DNA of 64,000 nucleotides from JBCAXA01 sp038534295 (GTDB taxonomy: Bacteria > Pseudomonadota > Gammaproteobacteria > Steroidobacterales > Woeseiaceae). How positions within the stretch are numbered: the stretch's first letter is position 1; each line of letters starts with the position of its first letter. The notes under the pieces were generated by a model that did not search any database, was not told where the DNA came from, and was given only the letters and a program-made list of their open reading frames with translations. Made by a program: the position numbers and the translations under genes. Below are positions 8,810 through 15,495 of the stretch, piece after piece. Location of the stretch: the NCBI GenBank assembly GCA_038534295.1, contig JBCAXA010000002.1, positions 733,137-797,136 on the forward strand, written 5' to 3'.

Positions 8810-9556
8810 TTAGACGCTAGGCGAGCGCAGCAGCGCTGCGGCCGCGTCAGCGTTGTCTTCAGCGTTCTTGATGACATTGATCTGGCCCTCGTACTGACGA
8901 GCGAGCTCGATCATGGAGACCAATGTTTGGGCAATATTGACGTTGCTGGACTCGAGCACGCCGGACTGGACGGTGACGGTCGCGTCGGCCGGCGCCGGCG
9001 CGCCGCTCGCCAGTCGCAGCAGCCCGTCGCTGCCTTTGACGAGCTCGCCCGCATCCGGTCGGACCAACTTCAGTCGATCGACGACCGCCAAGGCTTCGGT
9101 ACCTTGGCCAAGCGGGCGGACCGTGACCGTTCCGTCGCGGCCGATGGCGAGCGATTCGTTCGGCGGCACGGCAACCGGTCCGCCGTCGCCCAGCACGGGC
9201 AACCCGCCGGCCGTGGTCAGAATGCCACCGGTGCCGATCTTGAGGTTGCCCGCGCGGGTGTAGCCTTCCGTGCCGTCCGGAGCCTGGACGGCAAGGAAGC
9301 CTTCACCGCTAACGGCAATATCGAGTTGCCGGCCGGTCGACTGCGTCGCACCCGACCGAAAATCGACGCTGCCATACTCGGTAACGGCATTGACGCGCGT
9401 CGCGTATCCAGCGCCTTCGACCGGCACCTGCGAAAACTCGTGCAGATCGGCACGAAAACCAACGGTGGAAACGTTGGCAAGATTGTTGGCCGTGATTGCC
9501 TGCGCCGCTTCGATTTGCTTGGCGCCGGTCATCGCAACGTAAGCGAGTCGATCCAT
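8810..9556 (-). CDS. flgF: FlgF proximal rod protein
   Basis: FlgF of 248 residues. The N-terminus MDRLAYVAMTGAKQIEAAQ is typical of FlgF, followed by the rod-family motif ANNLANVSTVGFRADL. The C-terminal helix has VLESSNVNIAQTLVSMIELARQ. It forms part of the proximal rod and is exported by the flagellar type III system. It lies between flgE and flgG in the standard order. Confidence 0.95.
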   Translation of the reverse strand: MDRLAYVAMTGAKQIEAAQAITANNLANVSTVGFRADLHEFSQVPVEGAGYATRVNAVTEYGSVDFRSGATQSTGRQLDIAVSGEGFLAVQAPDGTEGYTRAGNLKIGTGGILTTAGGLPVLGDGGPVAVPPNESLAIGRDGTVTVRPLGQGTEALAVVDRLKLVRPDAGELVKGSDGLLRLASGAPAPADATVTVQSGVLESSNVNIAQTLVSMIELARQYEGQINVIKNAEDNADAAAALLRSPSV

Positions 9557-9590
9557 CGTCAGTTCTCAGTCGATCGGGAAGCGAGTGTCG

Positions 9591-10805
9591 TTATCGGATG
9601 TTGATAATCGTCTGCGTGGTCGAGTCGGCGGTTGAGATCATCTGTGCGTTGGCCTGGAAGTTGCGCTGCGCGGTGATCATGTTGACCAACTGTTCGGTCA
9701 AGTCGACGTTCGATGCCTCTAGAGCGCCCGACGTCAGGTTGCCGAAACGGCCGACATTGGCTTCACCAAGAATCGGCTCGCCGGACGCGACGGTCGCCGC
9801 CCACGCGCCGTCGATCTGCTGCAACCCTTGCGGATTCGAGAAAATCGACATCGCAATTTTGCCGAGCGCGGTCGACTGACCGTTGGTGTAACGGGCGATC
9901 AGAATGCCGTCGGAGTCAATCTCGAGACCGGTCAACGTACCGGTTGCACTGCCGTCCTGAGAAATGGCGTTGACCGCAAAGCTGCCGCCGAATTGGGTAG
10001 TACCAGCAACGTCAACGTTGAGGTTGATCGGCGAGGCACCATTGGCCGGGTCGTACGCCGGCAACGTAAACGCACCACCTGCCGGTGTCGACAAGTTGCC
10101 GGTTGCATCAAACGTGATGGCTTGCCCGGCGCCTACCGTATTGCCATCGATCGTGACGTGCGCCGTCCAGGCATTCGCTGCGGCTTCTTTGACGAAGTAC
10201 ACGGTCGATGTGTGCGGGTTGCCCAGCGAGTCGTACGTTGTGATCGACGTCGAATGGTTGTAGCTGGCAGGTGTTGCCGGATCGAAAGGCGTGACCGATG
10301 GCTGGGCGGCCCCAGCCGGTACGTTGACGTCGAAATCGGTACGCGTTGTCGCCGCGGGTGGGTTCGCGCCAGTCGTAATTTGCAGGTCCGACAGCTGTCC
10401 ACCGTTGAATTCGCCCGGTGTGGTCGGCAGGTAACCCTGCAGTCGACTGGTGTCCGGTGAGACCAGATAGCCTTCGTTGTCGATACGGAAATTGCCGGCA
10501 CGCGTGTACGTTACGGCACCATCGCCGCTAAGGACGAAAAAGCCTTCGCCACCAATCGCGATGTCGAGCGCATTGTTCGTGAAGTCGACGTTGCCCTGAG
10601 CGAATTGCTGAGAAACGTCGTCGAGGCGTACGCCACTGCCGATGGCGGCAGAGCTCGTCGTCTGCGTCGATGACGAATAGACGGCTTCGAACTCGGCCCG
10701 TGATTCTTTGAACCCTACGGTATTGACGTTGGCGAGGTTGTTGGCCGTGACCTCGAGATCGGCGGATGCGGCGTTGAGGCCGCTTAAGGCTATGCGAAAT
10801 GGCAT
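9591..10805 (-). CDS. flgE: FlgE hook protein
   Basis: FlgE of 404 residues, the major hook subunit. The N-terminus is MPFRIALSGLNAASADLEV followed by TANNLANVNTVGFKESRAEF. The centre has the hook D2-type region (SITTYDSLGNPHTSTVYFVK). The C-terminus is ALEASNVDLTEQLVNMITAQ followed by NFQANAQMI. No lysinoalanine-type crosslinking feature was assessed. It is preceded by flgD, whose product caps hook growth. Confidence 0.97.
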   Translation of the reverse strand: MPFRIALSGLNAASADLEVTANNLANVNTVGFKESRAEFEAVYSSSTQTTSSAAIGSGVRLDDVSQQFAQGNVDFTNNALDIAIGGEGFFVLSGDGAVTYTRAGNFRIDNEGYLVSPDTSRLQGYLPTTPGEFNGGQLSDLQITTGANPPAATTRTDFDVNVPAGAAQPSVTPFDPATPASYNHSTSITTYDSLGNPHTSTVYFVKEAAANAWTAHVTIDGNTVGAGQAITFDATGNLSTPAGGAFTLPAYDPANGASPINLNVDVAGTTQFGGSFAVNAISQDGSATGTLTGLEIDSDGILIARYTNGQSTALGKIAMSIFSNPQGLQQIDGAWAATVASGEPILGEANVGRFGNLTSGALEASNVDLTEQLVNMITAQRNFQANAQMISTADSTTQTIINIR

Positions 10806-10831
10806 GGTGTTACTCCGTTGCTGAGAATCCG

Positions 10832-11500
10832 CTAGAGGATTCGGTCAATTTGGCTAAATAGCAGCGAACCCGAGTTGCTCGTATTGACGAGCACTCCGCG
10901 GTTGTCGCCGAAGCTGACGCTTTCGACCTCACTGCGAATGAGCGCTGGCACGGTTTCGACAAAATCGCCGCGCTGAACACGCACGACGAGTTGGTAGGTG
11001 CCGTCGGCCGCACTCTCGCCGTCGTTGTCGAGCCCATCCCATTCGAACTCAACGGGACCGCCGGACTGTTCACCGAGCGAGAGCGTGCGGACGAGCTCGC
11101 CGTTTGGCGCGATTAGATCGATCGCAACGTTTTGCGCCGCACCTTCGAGATCGATCACACCGGCGAGGGGCAAGGCTTCGCTGTGCGTCGCGAACTCGGA
11201 CTGCGTCAGGACGTCCTTGCCGATCAAGCTGCCTGCCTGCAGCGCTTGCTCGCCACTGATGGCGTTAGCTAGCGAGTCGAATGAACCCTGCAGGTCGGAT
11301 ATTCCGCTGACAGTACTGAACTGCGCGAGTTGGGCCAGGAAATCGCCGTTGGTCATCGGTTCGAACGGGTCCTGGTTTTGGAACTGCGCGATCATGAGTT
11401 CGAGAAATTCCTCTTGCCCAAGCTCGTCGCGCGGTTTTGTTTCGGTCGTTGGCGATGTATTCAACGACGACAGAAATTCGTTGGATTCAATGGCATTCAT
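10832..11500 (-). CDS. flgD: FlgD hook capping protein
   Basis: FlgD of 222 residues. The N-terminal part has the diagnostic LGQEEFLELMIAQFQNQDPF followed by EPMTNGDFLAQLAQFSTV. The C-terminal half is an FlgD Ig-like/tudor region with FEWDGLDNDGESAADGTYQ. The protein acts as scaffold and cap for hook polymerisation and is removed when the hook is complete. It lies directly between flgC and flgE. Confidence 0.96.
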   Translation of the reverse strand: MNAIESNEFLSSLNTSPTTETKPRDELGQEEFLELMIAQFQNQDPFEPMTNGDFLAQLAQFSTVSGISDLQGSFDSLANAISGEQALQAGSLIGKDVLTQSEFATHSEALPLAGVIDLEGAAQNVAIDLIAPNGELVRTLSLGEQSGGPVEFEWDGLDNDGESAADGTYQLVVRVQRGDFVETVPALIRSEVESVSFGDNRGVLVNTSNSGSLLFSQIDRIL

Positions 11501-11511
11501 GATGATGTCGG

Positions 11512-11922
11512 TCAGCTACCCAGAGAAAGTGTTTGGAGGAGCAATTCGCGGCTCGTTTGCAGTACTTCGACGTTGTTGCGGTACGAGCGTGAGGCCGACA
11601 GCATGTTCACCATCTCCTCGATCGCATTGACGTTTGAGACCCAAACGTTGCCGTCGGCATCTGCCTGTGGATGCGATGGTTGGTGCAACGCTAACGCAGG
11701 GGCGTTGCTTTCGACGATGCCGTCAACGCGCACTGCTGCGCTGGCCGGGTTGCCGGCTGCATCGAGCACCGTGCGGAACAGCGGCTGCTTGGCGCGATAC
11801 GCCTCGTCTGGCGAACCCGCGACGCTGCCGGCATTCGCAATGTTGCTTGCGGTGGTATTCAAGCGCACGGCTTGTGCGGCCATGCCGGAACCCGCGATAT
11901 CGAAAACCTTCAACGTTGCCAC
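11512..11922 (-). CDS. flgC: FlgC proximal rod protein
   Basis: FlgC of 136 residues. The N-terminal part has FDIAGSGMAAQAVRLNTTAS and NIANAGSVAGSPDEAYRAK. The C-terminal part has VWVSNVNAIEEMVNMLSASRS, the conserved FlgC end. It starts with GTG and shares one base with the flgB stop codon (TAGTG), suggesting coupling. It forms the proximal rod together with FlgB and FlgF. Confidence 0.95.
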   Translation of the reverse strand: MATLKVFDIAGSGMAAQAVRLNTTASNIANAGSVAGSPDEAYRAKQPLFRTVLDAAGNPASAAVRVDGIVESNAPALALHQPSHPQADADGNVWVSNVNAIEEMVNMLSASRSYRNNVEVLQTSRELLLQTLSLGS

Positions 11923-12314
11923 TAGCGTTCTCCGCTGATCGCATGACGCATCGTGCGAATCTTGCCGTTGATGAAGTGCAGCGATGCGCGGTATTGCACG
12001 ATATTCTCAGCGAACTCCGCCTGTTCAATATCGGCCTCAACGGTGTTGCCGTCGACGCTAGGCTGCATCGGTACTCGGTACTTAACCGTCGTTCCGGTCG
12101 GCGACTCGCCGTTGGCCGGCAAATGCTCGGAATGGGTACGCATCAGCCGGGCCGATGCGCTGGCGTTGGCGTCGGCAAGTGCCTCGCGAAAATCGATGTC
12201 GCGGGCCTGATAGCCCGGCGTATCTGCGTGTGCGAGGTTGCGTGCCAGCAGTTCGTTACGCGTCGATCGGACGCGAAGCGCTGCGGCGTGAAATCCAAAA
12301 AAGTCGTCGTACAT
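11922..12314 (-). CDS. flgB: FlgB proximal rod protein
   Basis: FlgB of 130 residues, first gene of the long operon. It has AALRVRSTRNELLARNLAHA followed by DTPGYQARDIDF, the FlgB version of the rod motif. The C-terminal region NTVEADIEQAEFAENIVQYRA is also typical. A sigma-54 promoter lies about 50-65 nt upstream of the ATG. FlgB is the most basal rod subunit and joins the MS ring/FliE. Confidence 0.95.
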   Translation of the reverse strand: MYDDFFGFHAAALRVRSTRNELLARNLAHADTPGYQARDIDFREALADANASASARLMRTHSEHLPANGESPTGTTVKYRVPMQPSVDGNTVEADIEQAEFAENIVQYRASLHFINGKIRTMRHAISGER

Positions 12315-12361
12315 CGGCTACCGCTCGTGGCGCTGGCATAGCAATTGAGTGGTTAATGCCT

Positions 12362-12377
12362 AGCAAAGGCTGTGCCA
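12362..12377 (-). promoter_or_regulatory. Sigma-54 promoter of flgBCDEFGHIJKL
   Basis: Minus strand TGGCACAGCCTTTGCT. The GG and GC doublets are exactly 12 nt apart, as in the -24/-12 consensus (TGGCAC-N5-TTGCW). The predicted start is about 12351, giving a 37-nt leader for flgB. Confidence 0.85.
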
Positions 12378-12429
12378 CGTTGGTCAAACGCCGAATCCGC
12401 TGGGCTTGCGCGTGCTGCCAGGTGGGTGT

Positions 12430-12445
12430 CGGCAAGCTTTTGCCG
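12430..12445. promoter_or_regulatory. Palindrome 1 between the divergent sigma-54 promoters
   Basis: CGGCAA-N4-TTGCCG, a perfect 6-bp palindrome. Its centre is about 86 nt upstream of the predicted flgB start and about 108 nt upstream of the predicted flgA start. Position and symmetry fit an activator site for an NtrC-family protein of the FlrC/FleR/FleQ type. The activator itself is not encoded in the window. Confidence 0.6.
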
Positions 12446-12462
12446 CCGGATCGGCCCGGCGG

Positions 12463-12478
12463 CGGCAAGTATTTGCCG
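12463..12478. promoter_or_regulatory. Palindrome 2 between the divergent sigma-54 promoters
   Basis: A second copy of CGGCAA-N4-TTGCCG, centred 33 bp (about three helical turns) from the first and so on the same DNA face. It lies about 75 nt upstream of the predicted flgA start and 119 nt upstream of the flgB start. Confidence 0.6.
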
Positions 12479-12518
12479 GCCGAGCGCGTTGGGGCCCGCA
12501 GGTGAAACAGAGTACGGC

Positions 12519-12534
12519 TGGCACGAGGATTGCT
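12519..12534 (+). promoter_or_regulatory. Sigma-54 promoter of flgA
   Basis: TGGCACGAGGATTGCT on the plus strand matches the -24/-12 consensus at every key base. The predicted start is near 12545, about 25 nt before the flgA ATG. Confidence 0.9.
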
Positions 12535-12569
12535 GGTGGGTAACGGCAAGCACTATCGGAACAGCTGAA

Positions 12570-13292
12570 ATGACCCATCGCACAGATCGCATCCGCTGCT
12601 TAACTTGGCTCCTTTGTTGCGTCGCTGGCGCTACGCCGGAGGCCGTCTTGGCGAGCGCTGCGACGCACGACGCGATCGTCGACGTTGCCGAGCGTACGGT
12701 GCGTGAAGCCAGCGGCGGCGATGATTCGGAATACCGCGCAGAACCGCTTGATCCGCGACTGAACCTGGCCCCTTGCAGCACGCCCCTAGCAGCAACGTTG
12801 AACGCACCGCTGCAGCCGAACGCCCGCCGGGCCGTTGTCCGGGTGGCATGCGGTTCGCCGCAGCCCTGGAAAGTCTACGTAAGCGTGCACTTGCGCCGCC
12901 TCATCGACGTTGCGGTGGCGGCTAGGCCACTGGCACCAGGCGAGGTCCTCCGTCCCGACGACTTTGTCATGCGTCGCCGCGCCCTCGCCGATCTGCCGCC
13001 TGACGTACTGCCCGCGATGCGGTCGATCGCCGGACAAGAATTGCGCCAAGCCCTGCTGCCGGGAGACGTCGTCAGGCGCCATCAGTTGCGCCGTCCGGTC
13101 GTTTTGGCGCGCGGCCAGCTGGTAGCCATTGTCTCGGAAGTGCCCGGGGTGAGCGTGCGCATGCGTGGCGTTGCGCAGAGCGCGGGCACAGCCGGCGCGA
13201 TTATTGCGGTCAAGAACCTATCCAGCGGTCGGCTCGTGCAGGCACGAGTGCTAGACGCCGATCGGGTAGCGGCGTTGGGTATCACGCGCTAA
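12570..13292 (+). CDS. flgA: FlgA P-ring assembly chaperone
   Basis: FlgA of 240 residues from the ATG at 12570, which opens a signal peptide (LTWLLCCVAGATPEAVLASA). The open frame extends further upstream, but that part overlaps the sigma-54 promoter and cannot be translated from it. The C-terminal SAF domain is clear: VAARPLAPGEVLRPDDFVMR, GQELRQALLPGDVV, and VKNLSSGRLVQARVLDADRV. It helps FlgI polymerise into the P ring in the periplasm. It is divergent from flgB and upstream of flgM. Confidence 0.93.
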   Translation: MTHRTDRIRCLTWLLCCVAGATPEAVLASAATHDAIVDVAERTVREASGGDDSEYRAEPLDPRLNLAPCSTPLAATLNAPLQPNARRAVVRVACGSPQPWKVYVSVHLRRLIDVAVAARPLAPGEVLRPDDFVMRRRALADLPPDVLPAMRSIAGQELRQALLPGDVVRRHQLRRPVVLARGQLVAIVSEVPGVSVRMRGVAQSAGTAGAIIAVKNLSSGRLVQARVLDADRVAALGITR

Positions 13293-13311
13293 ATTGGTCC
13301 CGTTGAGGGCC

Positions 13312-13338
13312 TAAAGTCCTGGCGATATCTGCCGATAA
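13312..13338 (+). promoter_or_regulatory. Sigma-28 promoter of flgM
   Basis: TAAAGTCC, 11-nt spacer, GCCGATAA. The -10 box is a perfect match and the -35 box matches at 6 of 8 positions. It lies in the 79-nt flgA-flgM gap, so flgMN can be made both by read-through from the flgA sigma-54 promoter and from sigma-28. Confidence 0.9.
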
Positions 13339-13371
13339 CGGCCTGAGGAGATACCAAGAGGGTTACCCGAT

Positions 13372-13692
13372 ATGAGCACCAAGATCGACGGTGTCAGCCC
13401 GGGCCAGGTCAGTCAATCCATTAGCCAGGCGCGCGACAACGTTGCCCAGCGCAATGAGCGAGGCGGCCAGACTACGTCGGGCGGTACGGCCGAAAGTACC
13501 CGCGTCGACCTGACCTCCAATGCCGTCCTGCTGGGCAAACTCGACCAGGCGTTGGCTGGCGTTCCGGAGGTCGACGCCAAGCGCGTCGAGGCAATCAAGT
13601 CTGCCATCGCTGACGGCAGCTATCAGGTTGACGCCGATAAAGTAGCCGCAGCGCTGCTGAAACTCGACGTCGACATCGATCCAACTCGCTGA
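13372..13692 (+). CDS. flgM: FlgM anti-sigma-28 factor
   Basis: FlgM of 106 residues. The N-terminus is disordered and Gln/Ser-rich (MSTKIDGVSPGQVSQSISQA). The C-terminal sigma-binding part is typical (AKRVEAIKSAIADGSYQVDA, DKVAAALLKLD). It binds and inhibits FliA in the cytoplasm until it is exported through the finished hook. AAGAGGG lies about 9 nt upstream of the ATG. Its own sigma-28 promoter makes a negative feedback loop. Confidence 0.94.
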   Translation: MSTKIDGVSPGQVSQSISQARDNVAQRNERGGQTTSGGTAESTRVDLTSNAVLLGKLDQALAGVPEVDAKRVEAIKSAIADGSYQVDADKVAAALLKLDVDIDPTR

Positions 13693-13696
13693 TCCC

Positions 13697-14122
13697 ATGC
13701 AGTCAAGCAACGGCTACGGCGTCACGGATGCCTCGCGGACCCTTGACGTACTGGCCCACGCGCTCACCGAGCTCAGTGAGGCTCTTGCCGCTGAACGCGA
13801 GGTGTTGGCCGATCCTGGTGCCAAAGGCTTGGACGCCGTAAGCGCACACAAAAGACAGGCCGTTATAGCCGTCGAGCGTGCCGAGCGTGCCCGCCAAGAA
13901 CTAGCGCCGGATTCAGCTGGCGAGCTTTGGGATCGCGTCCTTCGCCTTGCTGAACACTGTCGCCATCAAAACCTCACCAATGGCGCGCTACTGGCGCTGC
14001 GTAAACGTCACGCGGATCGGCTCCTCGGAGCATTGCGCGGTGACCAACAGCCCGCCACCTACGGTGCCGAAGGATTTGTAGTCGCGACCGGCGAGCTCGG
14101 CCGGACGCGCGTAACTGCTTAG
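13697..14122 (+). CDS. flgN: FlgN export chaperone
   Basis: FlgN of 141 residues, 4 nt after flgM. It is mainly helical: the N-terminal helix has LTELSEALAAEREVLADPGA, followed by AVSAHKRQAVIAVERAER, the FlgN-type ELL...EREAL and K-x-x-x-I pattern. FlgN is the cytoplasmic export chaperone of FlgK and FlgL. Identification rests on this pattern plus position after flgM. Confidence 0.87.
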   Translation: MQSSNGYGVTDASRTLDVLAHALTELSEALAAEREVLADPGAKGLDAVSAHKRQAVIAVERAERARQELAPDSAGELWDRVLRLAEHCRHQNLTNGALLALRKRHADRLLGALRGDQQPATYGAEGFVVATGELGRTRVTA

Positions 14123-14130
14123 CGCCGATC

Positions 14131-14343
14131 ATGCTGGTCCTCAGCCGTCGTAACGCCGAATCGATCTCCATTTCGCTCGCGGACGAGAGCGACCCGGCAA
14201 TGACGGTTGCCGAATTGTTCGCCGACGGTCCCATCGAGGTAACCGTGCTCGGCAGCACGGCCAGCCGCGTCAAACTCGGCGTTTCGGCGCCGCGGACCCT
14301 CGCGATCTGGCGTCGAGACGCCGACGAGAGCATCGTCGATTAA
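14131..14343 (+). CDS. CsrA/RsmA family RNA-binding regulator with an internal insertion
   Basis: A 70-residue CsrA-like protein that starts MLVLSRR, as CsrA does, and continues with VTVLGSTASRVKLGVSAP. Compared with E. coli CsrA it has about 17 extra residues (about 16-33) between strands beta-2 and beta-3. The RNA-contact residues L4, R6/R7 and the equivalent of R44 (here R61) are kept; the neighbouring H43 is a Trp. Length and insertion position recall RsmN/RsmF of Pseudomonas aeruginosa. It follows flgN by 8 nt, so it is probably in the flgAMN transcript and could regulate flagellar mRNAs. Which mRNAs it binds is unknown. Confidence 0.85.
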   Translation: MLVLSRRNAESISISLADESDPAMTVAELFADGPIEVTVLGSTASRVKLGVSAPRTLAIWRRDADESIVD

Positions 14344-14454
14344 GCGTCGAGCGTCTGCGACAGGCTGTTCGCAGAGCCACCACCTGTAAGCACTAGGCAG
14401 CGGTACAATACGCGTCTGGCGGCCGCGGTCGCGAACAGTCCGGATTGATGTAAC

Positions 14455-15495
14455 GTGGTGGGTAAATTTCTACGCCGAGCCGCAGGCGCGCTCGGCGTTC
14501 TTCTATTATTGCCGGCGCTTGGCGCGTCGGCGCAAAGCAACGACGGACCAGCCGTGCCGGTTACGGTGGCGCCGGTGGCGTCAGTCGCTGTGGCCGACCG
14601 GCGCACGGTTAGCGCCGAGGTAACCGCGCGCCATCGTGCGGTACTGGCAGCCGAGGTTACCGGTCGAATCGTTGAGTTCGAAACCGACAGCGGCGATGAC
14701 GTCACTGCCGGTGCGGTACTGGTGCGTATCGACCCAACCGTCTACGAGTTGGCGCTGCGTCGCGCGGAAGCGGACTTGGCGTCGGTCGAGGCAGAGATCA
14801 CTCGGGCAAAATCGCGGCTCGCGCGCATCGAGGCGCTGGCTGAACGTGACTACGCGTCGGACGACGAACTCCAGGTGGAGAGTACGTCGCTCGCCGTGCT
14901 CGAGCGAACCCGCGAGCGCCGGCGTGTCGACCGCGATCAGGCGCGGGTCGAGCTCGCGCGAACCCGCGTACTCGCACCGTTCGATGGTATTGTCGAGTCG
15001 CGCGATGCACAGCTCGGTAGCTACGTCGCGCCGGGCACACCGTTGCTCACGCTCGCCCAACGCGACGACCGAGAGGTCGTTGCGGACCTGCATCCGGAAC
15101 AAGCCGCAACACTGGCAGACGGCCGCGAGCTGAGTTTCGTCGGTGATGGCGGCAGTTCACCGCTGCGTATCATTCGCGTCTCGCCTGTCATCAGCCCCAA
15201 CAGCCGCATGCAGACAGTCCGGCTCGCCTTCGCAGCGGAGCCACAGAAAATTGGTGCTTTAGGTGAACTACGCTGGCGAACGACGCGAGGAAAGCTGCCG
15301 TCCGATTTTGTGCTGCTGCGCGATGGCAAACTCGGTGTGTTCGTCGCTGACGGCAATCGTGCTGCATTTATCGAGCTGCCGGGCGCCGCTCAGGGCCGCC
15401 CGACTTCTTACGATCTTCCTGACGATACGCGCGTGATCGTCGACGGTCGGCAGCGATTGCAGGACGGCGATCTAATACGCATCAGTCAGCCATGA
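14455..15495 (+). CDS. RND efflux periplasmic adaptor (membrane fusion protein)
   Basis: This 346-residue protein starts with GTG. A signal sequence (FLRRAAGALGVLLLLPALGA) is followed by the HlyD/biotinyl-lipoyl barrel (VLAAEVTGRIVEFETDSGDD ... GAVLVRIDP), a helical hairpin rich in Arg/Glu (about 100-170), and the returning lipoyl half (RVLAPFDGIVESRDAQLGSY). It bridges the inner-membrane pump and an outer-membrane channel. Its stop overlaps the pump start (ATGA). No outer-membrane factor is encoded nearby. The substrate is unknown. Confidence 0.9.
   Translation: MVGKFLRRAAGALGVLLLLPALGASAQSNDGPAVPVTVAPVASVAVADRRTVSAEVTARHRAVLAAEVTGRIVEFETDSGDDVTAGAVLVRIDPTVYELALRRAEADLASVEAEITRAKSRLARIEALAERDYASDDELQVESTSLAVLERTRERRRVDRDQARVELARTRVLAPFDGIVESRDAQLGSYVAPGTPLLTLAQRDDREVVADLHPEQAATLADGRELSFVGDGGSSPLRIIRVSPVISPNSRMQTVRLAFAAEPQKIGALGELRWRTTRGKLPSDFVLLRDGKLGVFVADGNRAAFIELPGAAQGRPTSYDLPDDTRVIVDGRQRLQDGDLIRISQP

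Noticed and set aside
12372..12569. N-terminal extension of FlgA from an earlier ATG
   Set aside because: It would start inside the flgB promoter and run through the flgA sigma-54 promoter; the signal peptide begins at 12570.
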